Shown here: positions 7,321 through 13,750 of the stretch, piece after piece | Layout: the number at the start of each line of letters is the position of its first letter | Position numbering within the stretch: the first letter of the stretch is position 1 | Origin: Aquificaceae bacterium | GTDB lineage: Bacteria > Aquificota > Aquificia > Aquificales > Aquificaceae | Assembly: GCA_027014185.1 (NCBI GenBank) | Contig: JALWEK010000011.1 | Coordinates: 1-17,561, forward strand | Length of the DNA stretch: 17,561 bases | Direction: 5' to 3' | The notes under the pieces: generated by a model | Seen by the model: the letters and a program-made list of their open reading frames with translations, nothing else | The model's database searches: none | Told to the model about the DNA's origin: nothing | Position numbers and translations under genes: made by a program

Positions 7321-8841
7321 ATGAACCAGAAGCTCGAGCTCGAGACCCTCTACGAGGTCAGCAAGGTCCTATCGGGGAGCTTGAACTTAGAGCAAACCGT
7401 TCCGTACGTGCTGAGGCTTCTAAAGAAGCTCCTGGGCTTCGAGAGGGTAACGCTAACCCTATACGACCCATCTACAGACCAGATAGTGGTGAGGGCTACC
7501 TCTTCCGGCAGCTTCCCGAAGGACGGGTTTAAGAAGGGGGAGGGAATAACGGGGAAGGTCTGGAAGCACGGCGTCCCCATAGTTGTGCCTGACATATCTC
7601 AAGAGCCCGAGTTCCTGAACAAGTTATGGAAGAGGAAGAACTTAAAAGGTAAGAAGATAGCCTTTATAGCCGTCCCTATAAAGGCAGGGGGAAAGGTTGT
7701 CGGGGTTCTGAGCGTCGATAAGGAGATCTCTAAGAGGGAGTCCCTAGACGATTACACGAGGTTCCTCAACATGATAGCTACCCTTATAGCCAACGCCTTC
7801 TCTTTGGAGAGGAAGGTGGAGGAGGAGAGGAGGACTCTGGAGAACGAGAAGAGGGCCCTCGAGGCTGAGCTTAAAAGGGTGTACGAGGACCTTCACGTTG
7901 AGGGTATAGTGGGGAGGAGCAAGGAGATACTCGAGGTCTTAGATCTGATCCACAGGGTGGCTCCCACAAACGCTACGGTTCTCCTCAGGGGTGAGAGCGG
8001 TGTTGGAAAGGAGCTCTTCGCCAGGGCTATCCACTTCCTGAGCCCAAGGGCAGACAAGCCTTTTGTGGCGGTAAACTGCGGGGCCATACCCGAAAACCTC
8101 CTTGAGGCTGAGCTATTCGGGTACGAGAAGGGGGCATTCACGGGGGCTTACTCCTCAAAGAAGGGAAAGTTTGAGCTCGCCCAGGGAGGGACCATCTTTT
8201 TGGACGAGATAGGAGAGCTCCCCCTACAACTCCAGGTGAAGCTCTTGAGGGTCCTTCAGGAGAAGGAGATAGAGAGGCTCGGCGGAACGAAGCCCGTGAA
8301 GGTGGATGTTAGGATAGTGGCGGCAACGAACAGGGATCTCGAGACTATGGTAAGGGAAGGAAAGTTTAGGGAGGACCTTTACTACAGGCTGAGCGTCATT
8401 CCCATCTTCATACCCCCCCTCAGGGAGAGGAAGGAGGACATACCTGTACTAGTCCAGCACTTCCTGGAACGTTTCAAGAAGGAGTACAACAAGGAGGTTA
8501 CAGTCTCCCCCGAGGTCATGGACGCCTTCCTTAACTACGAGTGGAAGGGGAACGTGAGGGAGCTCCAAAATGTTCTCGAGAGGATGGTAATACTCGATAA
8601 CGACGGTATCCTTACAGTCGAGGATCTCCCCCGGGAGATAAGAGGCGGTCAGTCGGAGAGGCCCAGGTACGTTCCGGTTTCTACCAACGGGGAATCCATA
8701 TGGGATGTGGAGAGGAGGCTGATAGAGAAAGCCCTTGAGGAGAGTGGCTTCGTCATAAAGGAGGCGGCGAGGCGCCTGGGGATGACCCCAAGACAGGTGA
8801 GCTACAGGATAAAGAAGTACGGGATAAAATTACCGAGATGA
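7321..8841 (+). CDS. NifA-like sigma-54 enhancer-binding protein (GAF-AAA+-Fis)
   Basis: The 506-residue product has the full architecture of a sigma-54 activator without a receiver domain. A GAF sensor spans about 1-160, a charged coiled coil about 162-192, the AAA+ domain about 195-436, and a Fis-type helix-turn-helix about 463-502. Visible motifs are Walker A GESGVGKE (224-231), the sigma-54-contacting GAFTGA loop (271-276), Walker [11 protein letters not shown] (291-300) and the recognition region [22 protein letters not shown] (481-502), which is close to that of NifA. Activity should therefore depend on a ligand or protein acting on GAF, not on phosphorylation. Aquifex aeolicus is known to encode NifA-like homologues of this type. 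It overlaps the MOSC gene by ATGA and lies opposite the nitrate genes. Control of the sigma-54 promoter at 13647-13662 is inferred. Confidence 0.93.
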   Translation: MNQKLELETLYEVSKVLSGSLNLEQTVPYVLRLLKKLLGFERVTLTLYDPSTDQIVVRATSSGSFPKDGFKKGEGITGKVWKHGVPIVVPDISQEPEFLNKLWKRKNLKGKKIAFIAVPIKAGGKVVGVLSVDKEISKRESLDDYTRFLNMIATLIANAFSLERKVEEERRTLENEKRALEAELKRVYEDLHVEGIVGRSKEILEVLDLIHRVAPTNATVLLRGESGVGKELFARAIHFLSPRADKPFVAVNCGAIPENLLEAELFGYEKGAFTGAYSSKKGKFELAQGGTIFLDEIGELPLQLQVKLLRVLQEKEIERLGGTKPVKVDVRIVAATNRDLETMVREGKFREDLYYRLSVIPIFIPPLRERKEDIPVLVQHFLERFKKEYNKEVTVSPEVMDAFLNYEWKGNVRELQNVLERMVILDNDGILTVEDLPREIRGGQSERPRYVPVSTNGESIWDVERRLIEKALEESGFVIKEAARRLGMTPRQVSYRIKKYGIKLPR

Positions 8842-9605
8842 ACGGTAAGCCTTACCTAGTCAGAATAAGGATATACCCGATAAAGGGCCTAGATCCGCTT
8901 GAGGTGGAGTCAGCAAGTACAACGCCCAGCGGGTCGTTGGAGCACGATAGGGAGTTCGCCCTCTTCGACGAAGAGGGTAATGTGATAAGCGGGAAGAGGG
9001 AGCGCAAGATCCATACGGTAAGGAGTGAGGTGGATTTCGAAACCCAGATATTTCGTTTCGGATACGAGGGAAAGGTCTACGAGTTCTCCTTCGAAGAGAC
9101 GAGGGCTGTGGAGGACTTCTTCTCCGAAGTTTTTGGATACAAGGTTTTTCTGAGGAGATCTGCCGAAGGTTTCCCTGACGATAGGAAGGCACACGGCCCA
9201 ACCCTCGTGAGCAGAGCCACCCTGCTTGAGGTGGCAAGCTGGTTCGATCTGAGCGAGGAGAACGTCCGCAGAAGGTTCAGGGCCAATCTGGAGATCGATG
9301 GTGTTCCTCCCTTCTGGGAGGATTCCCTCGTGGGTGAAGACTCCCCGAAGGAGTTTTACATAGGGGCGGTCCTCTTTGCGGGAGAGGGGATATCGAAGCG
9401 CTGCCCCGTTCCAACGAGGGATCCTGTTACGGGGGAGGAGCTTAAGGGTTTCGTGAAGACTTTCGTGGAAATGAGAAGGAAAACGCTGCCGGAGTGGTCT
9501 CCTAAGAGAAGGTTCGAGGATACCTTCTACAGGCTCTGTGTAAACACTAACGTCCTCAAGGGAGGCCTTCTGAAGGTCGGTGATGAGCTAAGACCTTTAC
9601 ACTGA
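8838..9605 (+). CDS. MOSC-domain molybdenum protein, YcbX/mARC-like
   Basis: The 255-residue product has an N-terminal beta-barrel segment typical of MOSC_N ([40 protein letters not shown]) and a C-terminal MOSC domain. [11 protein letters not shown] (145-155) matches the conserved RFRPNL-type segment. Cys189 in [16 protein letters not shown] corresponds to the conserved Cys that ligates molybdenum in mARC and YcbX. Known relatives bind Moco and reduce N-hydroxylated compounds or deliver cofactor. No fused ferredoxin domain is present, unlike some YcbX proteins. The start overlaps the regulator stop (ATGA), so the two are translated together, and the last 50 bp overlap the convergent narB. 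Helping the molybdoenzyme NarB, or dealing with reactive N-hydroxy by-products, is inference. The true substrate is unknown. Confidence 0.82.
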   Translation: MNGKPYLVRIRIYPIKGLDPLEVESASTTPSGSLEHDREFALFDEEGNVISGKRERKIHTVRSEVDFETQIFRFGYEGKVYEFSFEETRAVEDFFSEVFGYKVFLRRSAEGFPDDRKAHGPTLVSRATLLEVASWFDLSEENVRRRFRANLEIDGVPPFWEDSLVGEDSPKEFYIGAVLFAGEGISKRCPVPTRDPVTGEELKGFVKTFVEMRRKTLPEWSPKRRFEDTFYRLCVNTNVLKGGLLKVGDELRPLH

Positions 9606-11577
9606 CCCCGGAGTACTTTAGGTCGGGCTCCTTCGAGTAGGGATCTACCCTGTCCGTAAGGAGGAGGTTGACCGGTTCCCCGAACTCCTTGGGATATCCG
9701 AACGGTGCGAATATGTGGCCCCTCTTCACGTTGGAGAACCTCACCACCCTGACCACCTTCTTGGAACCTTTGCACAGAACCACCTCGTCCCCCTCTTCTA
9801 TTCCGAGCTCCAGAGCATCCTCTGGGTTCATGAGTACGAAGGGGGGTATCTCGCCCTTCAGGAGCTGAGGGCTCTTTCCCGTTTTAGTCATAGTGTGCCA
9901 CTGGTTCTTAAGCCTGCCTGTAATCAGGACGAACTCTCCCCTCTCGGTAGCTACCTCGAACTTTGCGGGATGAAGCCTCGCCCTTCCGCTTTCTGTAGGA
10001 AATCTCAGATCTCCGTAAAGCCAGTTGCCACCCCACCTTGCGGGCAGCTTATCGTAAGAAAGACCGCTTACATCGCACAGCCTCCCCTCTGTGGACCTTT
10101 TGAACTCCTCGAACACATCGGAGTTGGACCTGTAGGGGAAGAGACGCTTGGCCCCCATGAGCTTCGCCAGCTCGGTAAATATAAGCCAGTCAGGTTTCGA
10201 CTCGCCGTAAGGCTCCTTAAACTTTTCACAGTAGGTTATCGTCCTGTCAGAGCCTGTCATGGTCCCCTCCTTCTCCCCGAGCTGGGCCGCGGGTAGTATC
10301 AGGTTGGCATACTCGCAGGTATCGTTCCAGTAAGAGTCCTGTACTACAAGGAACACCCTCTCCAGAGCGCTGTGAACCTTGTCTAGGTTCGGCAGGGATA
10401 CCGCCGGATTAGTGCAGACTACCCAGAGGAGCTTTATCTTTTCTTCGAGTATCAGATCGACGGCCTCAGTTATCGTCGGGCCCGGTTCAGATCTTATTCC
10501 CTCAACCCCCCAGAACCTCTCCATAAACCTTCTGTCCGAAGGGTTCCTCACATCCCTGTATCCCGGAAGGCCGTTGGACAGGTACCCGACCTCCCTTCCT
10601 CCCATGGCGTTTGGCTGTCCAGTGAGTGAAAAGGGACATCCCTTTCCGTTGAGCCTTCCGGTCGCAAGATGCAGGTTTATCAGGGCAAGGTTTTTCATAG
10701 TTCCGTTTATCGACTGGTTCAGCCCCTGGCACCAGAAGGATATGAGCTTCTTGCTCTTGGCAAATGCTTCGGCCACGAGGTATATGTCTTCCTCTCTCAC
10801 ATCACATACGCTCGCCGCCACCTCGGGGGGGAACTTCCTCGCCTGCTCCAAGGCCTCCTCGAACCCTTCCGTGTACTTCTCGATGAACTCGAAGTCTATC
10901 CACCCCTCCCTGTGCAATACGTAAAGGACAGAGTTCAGGAAGGCTGTGTCCGTTCCCGCCCTTATCTGTATGAATACGTCGCTCTTCTTGGCGGTCTCAG
11001 TTTCAACCGGATCTATAGTGATCACCACCGCCCTCTCGAGCTCCCTCCTCCTCTTTAAAACCCTTTTGAACAGGACGGGATGGGCTATAGCCGCGTTGGA
11101 GCCTATGAATAGGAACGTGTCCGCGTCGTCTATATCCTCGTAGGAGCAGGGAGGGCCATCTGAGCCGAAGGCCATCTTGTAGGCCGTCACGGCGGTTGCC
11201 ATGCACAGCCTCGAGTTCGCGTCTATGTTGTTCGTTCTGAGGAAGCCTTTTACAAACTTGTTGGCCACGTATATGTCCTCGGTCAGAAGCTGACCGGAGA
11301 GGTAGAAGTAGGTTTCGCTCGGGTCTAGGGAGCTGAGCCTGTCCGCAAGTATCCTGTAGGCCTCCTCCCAGCTTATCTCCCTGAAGTTTTCCCTCTTGCT
11401 TTCCCTGTAAAGCGGTCTTCCCACCCTTCCCTCGTCCATGATCTTGGGAAGGTAGATGGGTTTCTTGCATATATCACCGCGGTTTGCCGGGTGCTCGAAG
11501 TCCCCTTTGATCCTGTCCCTGTCGTCTATGTAAAGCCCGCATCCTACCCCGCAGTAAGGACACTGGAAGGTCTTCAT
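9556..11577 (-). CDS. narB: Assimilatory nitrate reductase, molybdopterin catalytic subunit
   Basis: NarB reduces nitrate to nitrite in the cytoplasm. The 673-residue product starts with the [4Fe-4S] motif C6-x2-C9-x3-C13-x23-C37 (CPYCGVGCG, then GDICKKP). The Mo-ligand Cys is probably C125 in NSRLCMATAV, followed by YKMAFGSDGPPCSYEDIDDAD, the family segment near the molybdopterin guanine dinucleotide site. The C-terminal MGD-binding barrel is present (VLITGRLKNQWHTMTKTGKS, FVLMNPEDALELGIEEGDEV). There is no C-terminal [2Fe-2S] extension and no flavin partner gene, so a ferredoxin-dependent, cyanobacterial-type enzyme is likely. ATG 11577 overlaps the narK stop by ATGA. About 10 residues beyond the usual end give a 50-bp tail-to-tail overlap with the MOSC gene. 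A formate dehydrogenase is unlikely given NarK, NirA and CobA nearby. Confidence 0.92.
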   Translation of the reverse strand: MKTFQCPYCGVGCGLYIDDRDRIKGDFEHPANRGDICKKPIYLPKIMDEGRVGRPLYRESKRENFREISWEEAYRILADRLSSLDPSETYFYLSGQLLTEDIYVANKFVKGFLRTNNIDANSRLCMATAVTAYKMAFGSDGPPCSYEDIDDADTFLFIGSNAAIAHPVLFKRVLKRRRELERAVVITIDPVETETAKKSDVFIQIRAGTDTAFLNSVLYVLHREGWIDFEFIEKYTEGFEEALEQARKFPPEVAASVCDVREEDIYLVAEAFAKSKKLISFWCQGLNQSINGTMKNLALINLHLATGRLNGKGCPFSLTGQPNAMGGREVGYLSNGLPGYRDVRNPSDRRFMERFWGVEGIRSEPGPTITEAVDLILEEKIKLLWVVCTNPAVSLPNLDKVHSALERVFLVVQDSYWNDTCEYANLILPAAQLGEKEGTMTGSDRTITYCEKFKEPYGESKPDWLIFTELAKLMGAKRLFPYRSNSDVFEEFKRSTEGRLCDVSGLSYDKLPARWGGNWLYGDLRFPTESGRARLHPAKFEVATERGEFVLITGRLKNQWHTMTKTGKSPQLLKGEIPPFVLMNPEDALELGIEEGDEVVLCKGSKKVVRVVRFSNVKRGHIFAPFGYPKEFGEPVNLLLTDRVDPYSKEPDLKYSGVSVKVLAHHRPSEGLP

Positions 11578-13001
11578 GCTCCGATCTCCATTATCACCCT
11601 ACCCGTTCTCGGGTCTATACCAACGAGCTGCTCCTTCTCGTAGTCGTAACGAACGTGAGCCCACTCCATCCACTTAGCGTGGAGGAGCTTAACGATGACC
11701 AGACAAACGAGGGCCAAGCCTCCGAAGAAGGCGAAGGCGAGGCTGTACGTTCCCGTTGCCTCGAAGACTATACCGTTCACCGTGGGAAGGTAAAAGCCTC
11801 CTATCCCTCCCGCCGCACCGATTATTCCGGTCATCAGACCCGTCTTGTAGGGCCATCTGTGTGGTACCAGCTGGAAGACAGCTCCGTTCCCTAGCCCGTA
11901 GAAGGAGTACAGTGTCAAGAACAGGAGTATTCCCAGAGCCAGAGGGGGCGTGAAGGCAGCGAAGAGAAAGTTCACCCCCGCTATTCCGCCGAGGAAGAAG
12001 AGGAGTGCCGTTGCCCCGCTTATCTTGTCAGCTATGTGTCCACCAAGGGGCCTTATCATCGCCCCGGTAAAGGCGAAGAGGGACATAAGCATCCCGGCCT
12101 CCACCTTGGAGATCCCATAGACGTCCCTCAGGAGCATAGCCACGTAGGAGGACATTCCCACAAAGCCACCGAAGGTTATGGAGTATGCCAGCATAAGAAC
12201 CCAGGTATCCCTCTCGACGAACACCTTTTTAAAGGCACGAGGCATGAGCATTATCGCGAAGGCCGAGCCCAGGACCGGTATGAGGAGCTTGCCCACGTTT
12301 CCGTTTATCCCGAGCCATCCCTTATGTATGGAGAGCGCCAGGAGAAGCATGAAGGACATTGTCGCGAAGAAGGCTAGGAAGGGGTAAACCTTGTTGCCCT
12401 CGCTCTTTGGAGTTCTGTCCTTGGCCCACAGCACCACAAGCACCAGCGCTATGAGAAGTAAAATCCCTGAGAGGACGAAGGTCCGCTCCCAACCCACAAC
12501 CCTGGCGATTGGGGGAAAGAGGATTCCGTCCAATACGGCCCCTATGTTCCCTGCGGCGGCAAGACCCAGGACAAGCCCCTGTACCTCCTTGGGATAGTTG
12601 CTGCCGGCCATCGGTAATGCTATGGCGAAGCTCGCCCCCGCAACTCCGAGAAAAACACCCATCCAGATGAGATCCTCGTAACTGACCCTGAAACCGGTGA
12701 GGATCATGTAGATATGTGGTGTGAGTGAGAGAAGGATGCCCATAACGGCTATGTACCTTCCATCTACGTACTGAAACATGTGTCCGAAGTTGAGCCTGAA
12801 TATGGCGGCCGCTATCACCGGGATCGCCACCATGAAGCCCTTCTGTGCACCCGATAGCCCGAAGGACTCGGCTATGAAAGGACCTAAAGCACCGAGGAGG
12901 AGCCATATGCTGAAGGAGTGGTCGAAGTATATGAAGCTGGCAAATAGCGCCTTTGGATTCCCTTTCCTTACCGCTTCCAGCACCTCCGAGATAAGGTTCA
13001 T
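11574..13001 (-). CDS. narK: NarK-family nitrate/nitrite MFS transporter
   Basis: The 475-residue product has about 12 hydrophobic segments and the NarK/NRT markers. A substrate-site Arg lies in the second helix region (AAIFRLNFGHMFQYVDGRY) and a second Arg in LFAFTGAMIRPLGGHIADK. One nitrate-signature glycine helix is LGLAAAGNIGAVLDGI, and the other runs from LGNGAVFQLVPHRWP through TGIIGAAGGIGGFYLP. ATG 13001 is chosen because AAGGAGG lies 7 nt upstream and the ATG overlaps the P-II stop (ATGA). An in-frame codon at 13031 would add ten residues inside the P-II gene. The C-terminus is cytoplasmic and overlaps narB by 4 nt. It supplies nitrate to NarB. The tight coupling to a P-II gene recalls glnK-amtB and suggests post-translational control of transport (inference). 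Confidence 0.92.
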   Translation of the reverse strand: MNLISEVLEAVRKGNPKALFASFIYFDHSFSIWLLLGALGPFIAESFGLSGAQKGFMVAIPVIAAAIFRLNFGHMFQYVDGRYIAVMGILLSLTPHIYMILTGFRVSYEDLIWMGVFLGVAGASFAIALPMAGSNYPKEVQGLVLGLAAAGNIGAVLDGILFPPIARVVGWERTFVLSGILLLIALVLVVLWAKDRTPKSEGNKVYPFLAFFATMSFMLLLALSIHKGWLGINGNVGKLLIPVLGSAFAIMLMPRAFKKVFVERDTWVLMLAYSITFGGFVGMSSYVAMLLRDVYGISKVEAGMLMSLFAFTGAMIRPLGGHIADKISGATALLFFLGGIAGVNFLFAAFTPPLALGILLFLTLYSFYGLGNGAVFQLVPHRWPYKTGLMTGIIGAAGGIGGFYLPTVNGIVFEATGTYSLAFAFFGGLALVCLVIVKLLHAKWMEWAHVRYDYEKEQLVGIDPRTGRVIMEIGA

Positions 13002-13618
13002 AGACCTTCCTCCTTGGTTCTTATGGTCCACACCTTCGAGATGTTGCAGACGAACACCTTTCCATCCCCGTAAGCTCCGGTGTGGGCAGATTTAGTTATC
13101 GTTGAGACCACCTTCTCAACGTCCTCGTCCTCCACCGCCACCATGATCAGTGTCTTGGCGAGCTCGTCGTAGAGGGTCTCCCCAACCATAACGCCACCCT
13201 CCTTTCCCCTGCCAACTACGTCCCACATGGTCATCGCCTTGAAGCCCTTTTTCTCAAGGGCCTTTATGACCTCATAGACCTTCTCAGGTCTTATAACGGC
13301 CTTTACGAGCTTCATCGTGCTCTCCTCCTTTTCATCTATTAGAAACACCTTCCCGTCTCCGTAAGCGCCAGTATGGGCTGAATCGATGATCAGCTTCACA
13401 GTGTCCTCCTCCTTTCCCTCTTCGGGAAACAGGAGGAAGGCCCTTTTGGGTAGAAAGGGCATGAGAACCTTCTCCCTTATAAGCCCCTTGTATCTCAGGC
13501 CCCCTTCCTTTCCCCTTCCTTTAACAGTCCATGAAACGTAGGGAAGTTCCGCCTTTGCGAGCGCCTTCATGACATCGTAGGACCTCTCCTTCCTAACTAT
13601 AGCTAGGATCTCGGACAT
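12998..13618 (-). CDS. Tandem-fused double P-II (NifI-like) nitrogen regulatory protein
   Basis: The 206-residue product contains two complete P-II ferredoxin-like domains, about 1-96 and 102-206, where ordinary GlnB/GlnK is about 112 residues with one. Both keep GRGKEGG at the start of the T-loop (34-40 and 136-142) and an identical B-loop SAHTGAYGDGKVF (80-92 and 177-189), so two ATP/ADP sites per chain are expected. Domain 2 resembles NifI1 (YDELAKTLIMVAVEDEDVEKV) and keeps the C-loop TIRTKEEGL. Domain 1 is closer to NifI2 or general P-II (MPFLPKRAFLLF) and lacks a C-loop, running straight into the linker. Trimeric P-II would become a pseudo-hexamer or a mixed trimer. The start is set by AGGAGGA 7 nt upstream and the sigma-54 promoter. 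It probably senses 2-oxoglutarate/ATP/ADP and acts on NarK, NarB or the NifA-like activator (inference). Confidence 0.9.
   Translation of the reverse strand: MSEILAIVRKERSYDVMKALAKAELPYVSWTVKGRGKEGGLRYKGLIREKVLMPFLPKRAFLLFPEEGKEEDTVKLIIDSAHTGAYGDGKVFLIDEKEESTMKLVKAVIRPEKVYEVIKALEKKGFKAMTMWDVVGRGKEGGVMVGETLYDELAKTLIMVAVEDEDVEKVVSTITKSAHTGAYGDGKVFVCNISKVWTIRTKEEGL
13005..13015 (-). promoter_or_regulatory. Ribosome binding site deciding the narK start
   Basis: AAGGAGGAAGG on the minus strand places its AAGGAGG core 7 nt before ATG 13001. It lies inside the last codons of the P-II gene, consistent with coupled translation through the ATGA overlap at 12998-13001. Confidence 0.75.
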
Positions 13619-13625
13619 ACCTGTG

Positions 13626-13632
13626 TCCTCCT
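13626..13632 (-). promoter_or_regulatory. Ribosome binding site of the double P-II gene
   Basis: AGGAGGA on the minus strand ends 7 nt before ATG 13618. It is nearly the whole of the 17-nt leader predicted from the sigma-54 promoter upstream, so promoter and ribosome site agree on the start. Confidence 0.8.
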
Positions 13633-13646
13633 ACGCTGAAGTATTT

Positions 13647-13662
13647 GGCAAGAAGTGTGCCA
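13647..13662 (-). promoter_or_regulatory. Sigma-54 (RpoN) -24/-12 promoter for P-II-narK-narB
   Basis: The minus strand reads TGGCAC (13662-13657), five bases, then TTGCC (13651-13647). This matches the RpoN consensus TGGCAC-N5-TTGC exactly, including the invariant GG and GC pairs at the required spacing. Transcription should start near 13636 and give a 17-nt leader that carries AGGAGGA and ends at ATG 13618. The element is also the core of a perfect inverted repeat TTTGGCA-N7-TGCCAAA (13644-13664), which could in addition be an operator. It is the only intergenic space in the nitrate block. Sigma-54 promoters need an AAA+ activator; the candidate is the NifA-like gene at 7321-8841. Confidence 0.82.
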
Positions 13663-13723
13663 AAGTACCATGTACCGTTAATCGACCTTTACAGGCAGGC
13701 AAACAGGTTCTGTGAAACTCTGG

Positions 13724-13750
13724 CTACAATATTGTAGTTACAATTTTGTC
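13724..13750. promoter_or_regulatory. Alternating TACAAT/ATTGTA half-sites, candidate enhancer (UAS)
   Basis: A perfect 14-bp palindrome CTACAATATTGTAG (13724-13737) is followed by TTACAATTTTGTC. Together they give half-sites TACAAT (13725-13730), ATTGTA (13731-13736), TACAAT (13739-13744) and a degenerate TTTGT. The dyad centres fall about 95 and 102 bp upstream of the predicted sigma-54 start, within the range where enhancer-binding proteins usually bind. It covers the last codons and stop of the TrpD2-like gene. It does not fit the classic NifA TGT-N10-ACA site. It is not a terminator: the stem is AT-only with no T-run after it. Confidence 0.5.

Noticed and set aside
9573..9597. Inverted repeat AAGGTC-N13-GACCTT as a terminator at the narB/MOSC junction
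   Set aside because: A 6-bp stem with a 13-nt loop and no T-run on either strand is too weak, and it lies in sequence coding on both strands.
12322..12906. Minus-strand open frame of 194 codons within narK
   Set aside because: It is a shifted frame of narK, rich in Arg/His/Ser/Gly with no domain pattern, while narK shows clear transporter signatures.
13002..13031. Upstream start for narK at 13031
   Set aside because: ATG 13001 has AAGGAGG at 7 nt and the usual ATGA overlap; the extension MDHKNQGGRS has no support.
13641..13680. NtcA-type site GTA-N8-TAC in the nitrate gap
   Set aside because: GTA and TAC occur but not at N8 spacing (N5 for GTACCATGTAC), and the sigma-54 match is far better.
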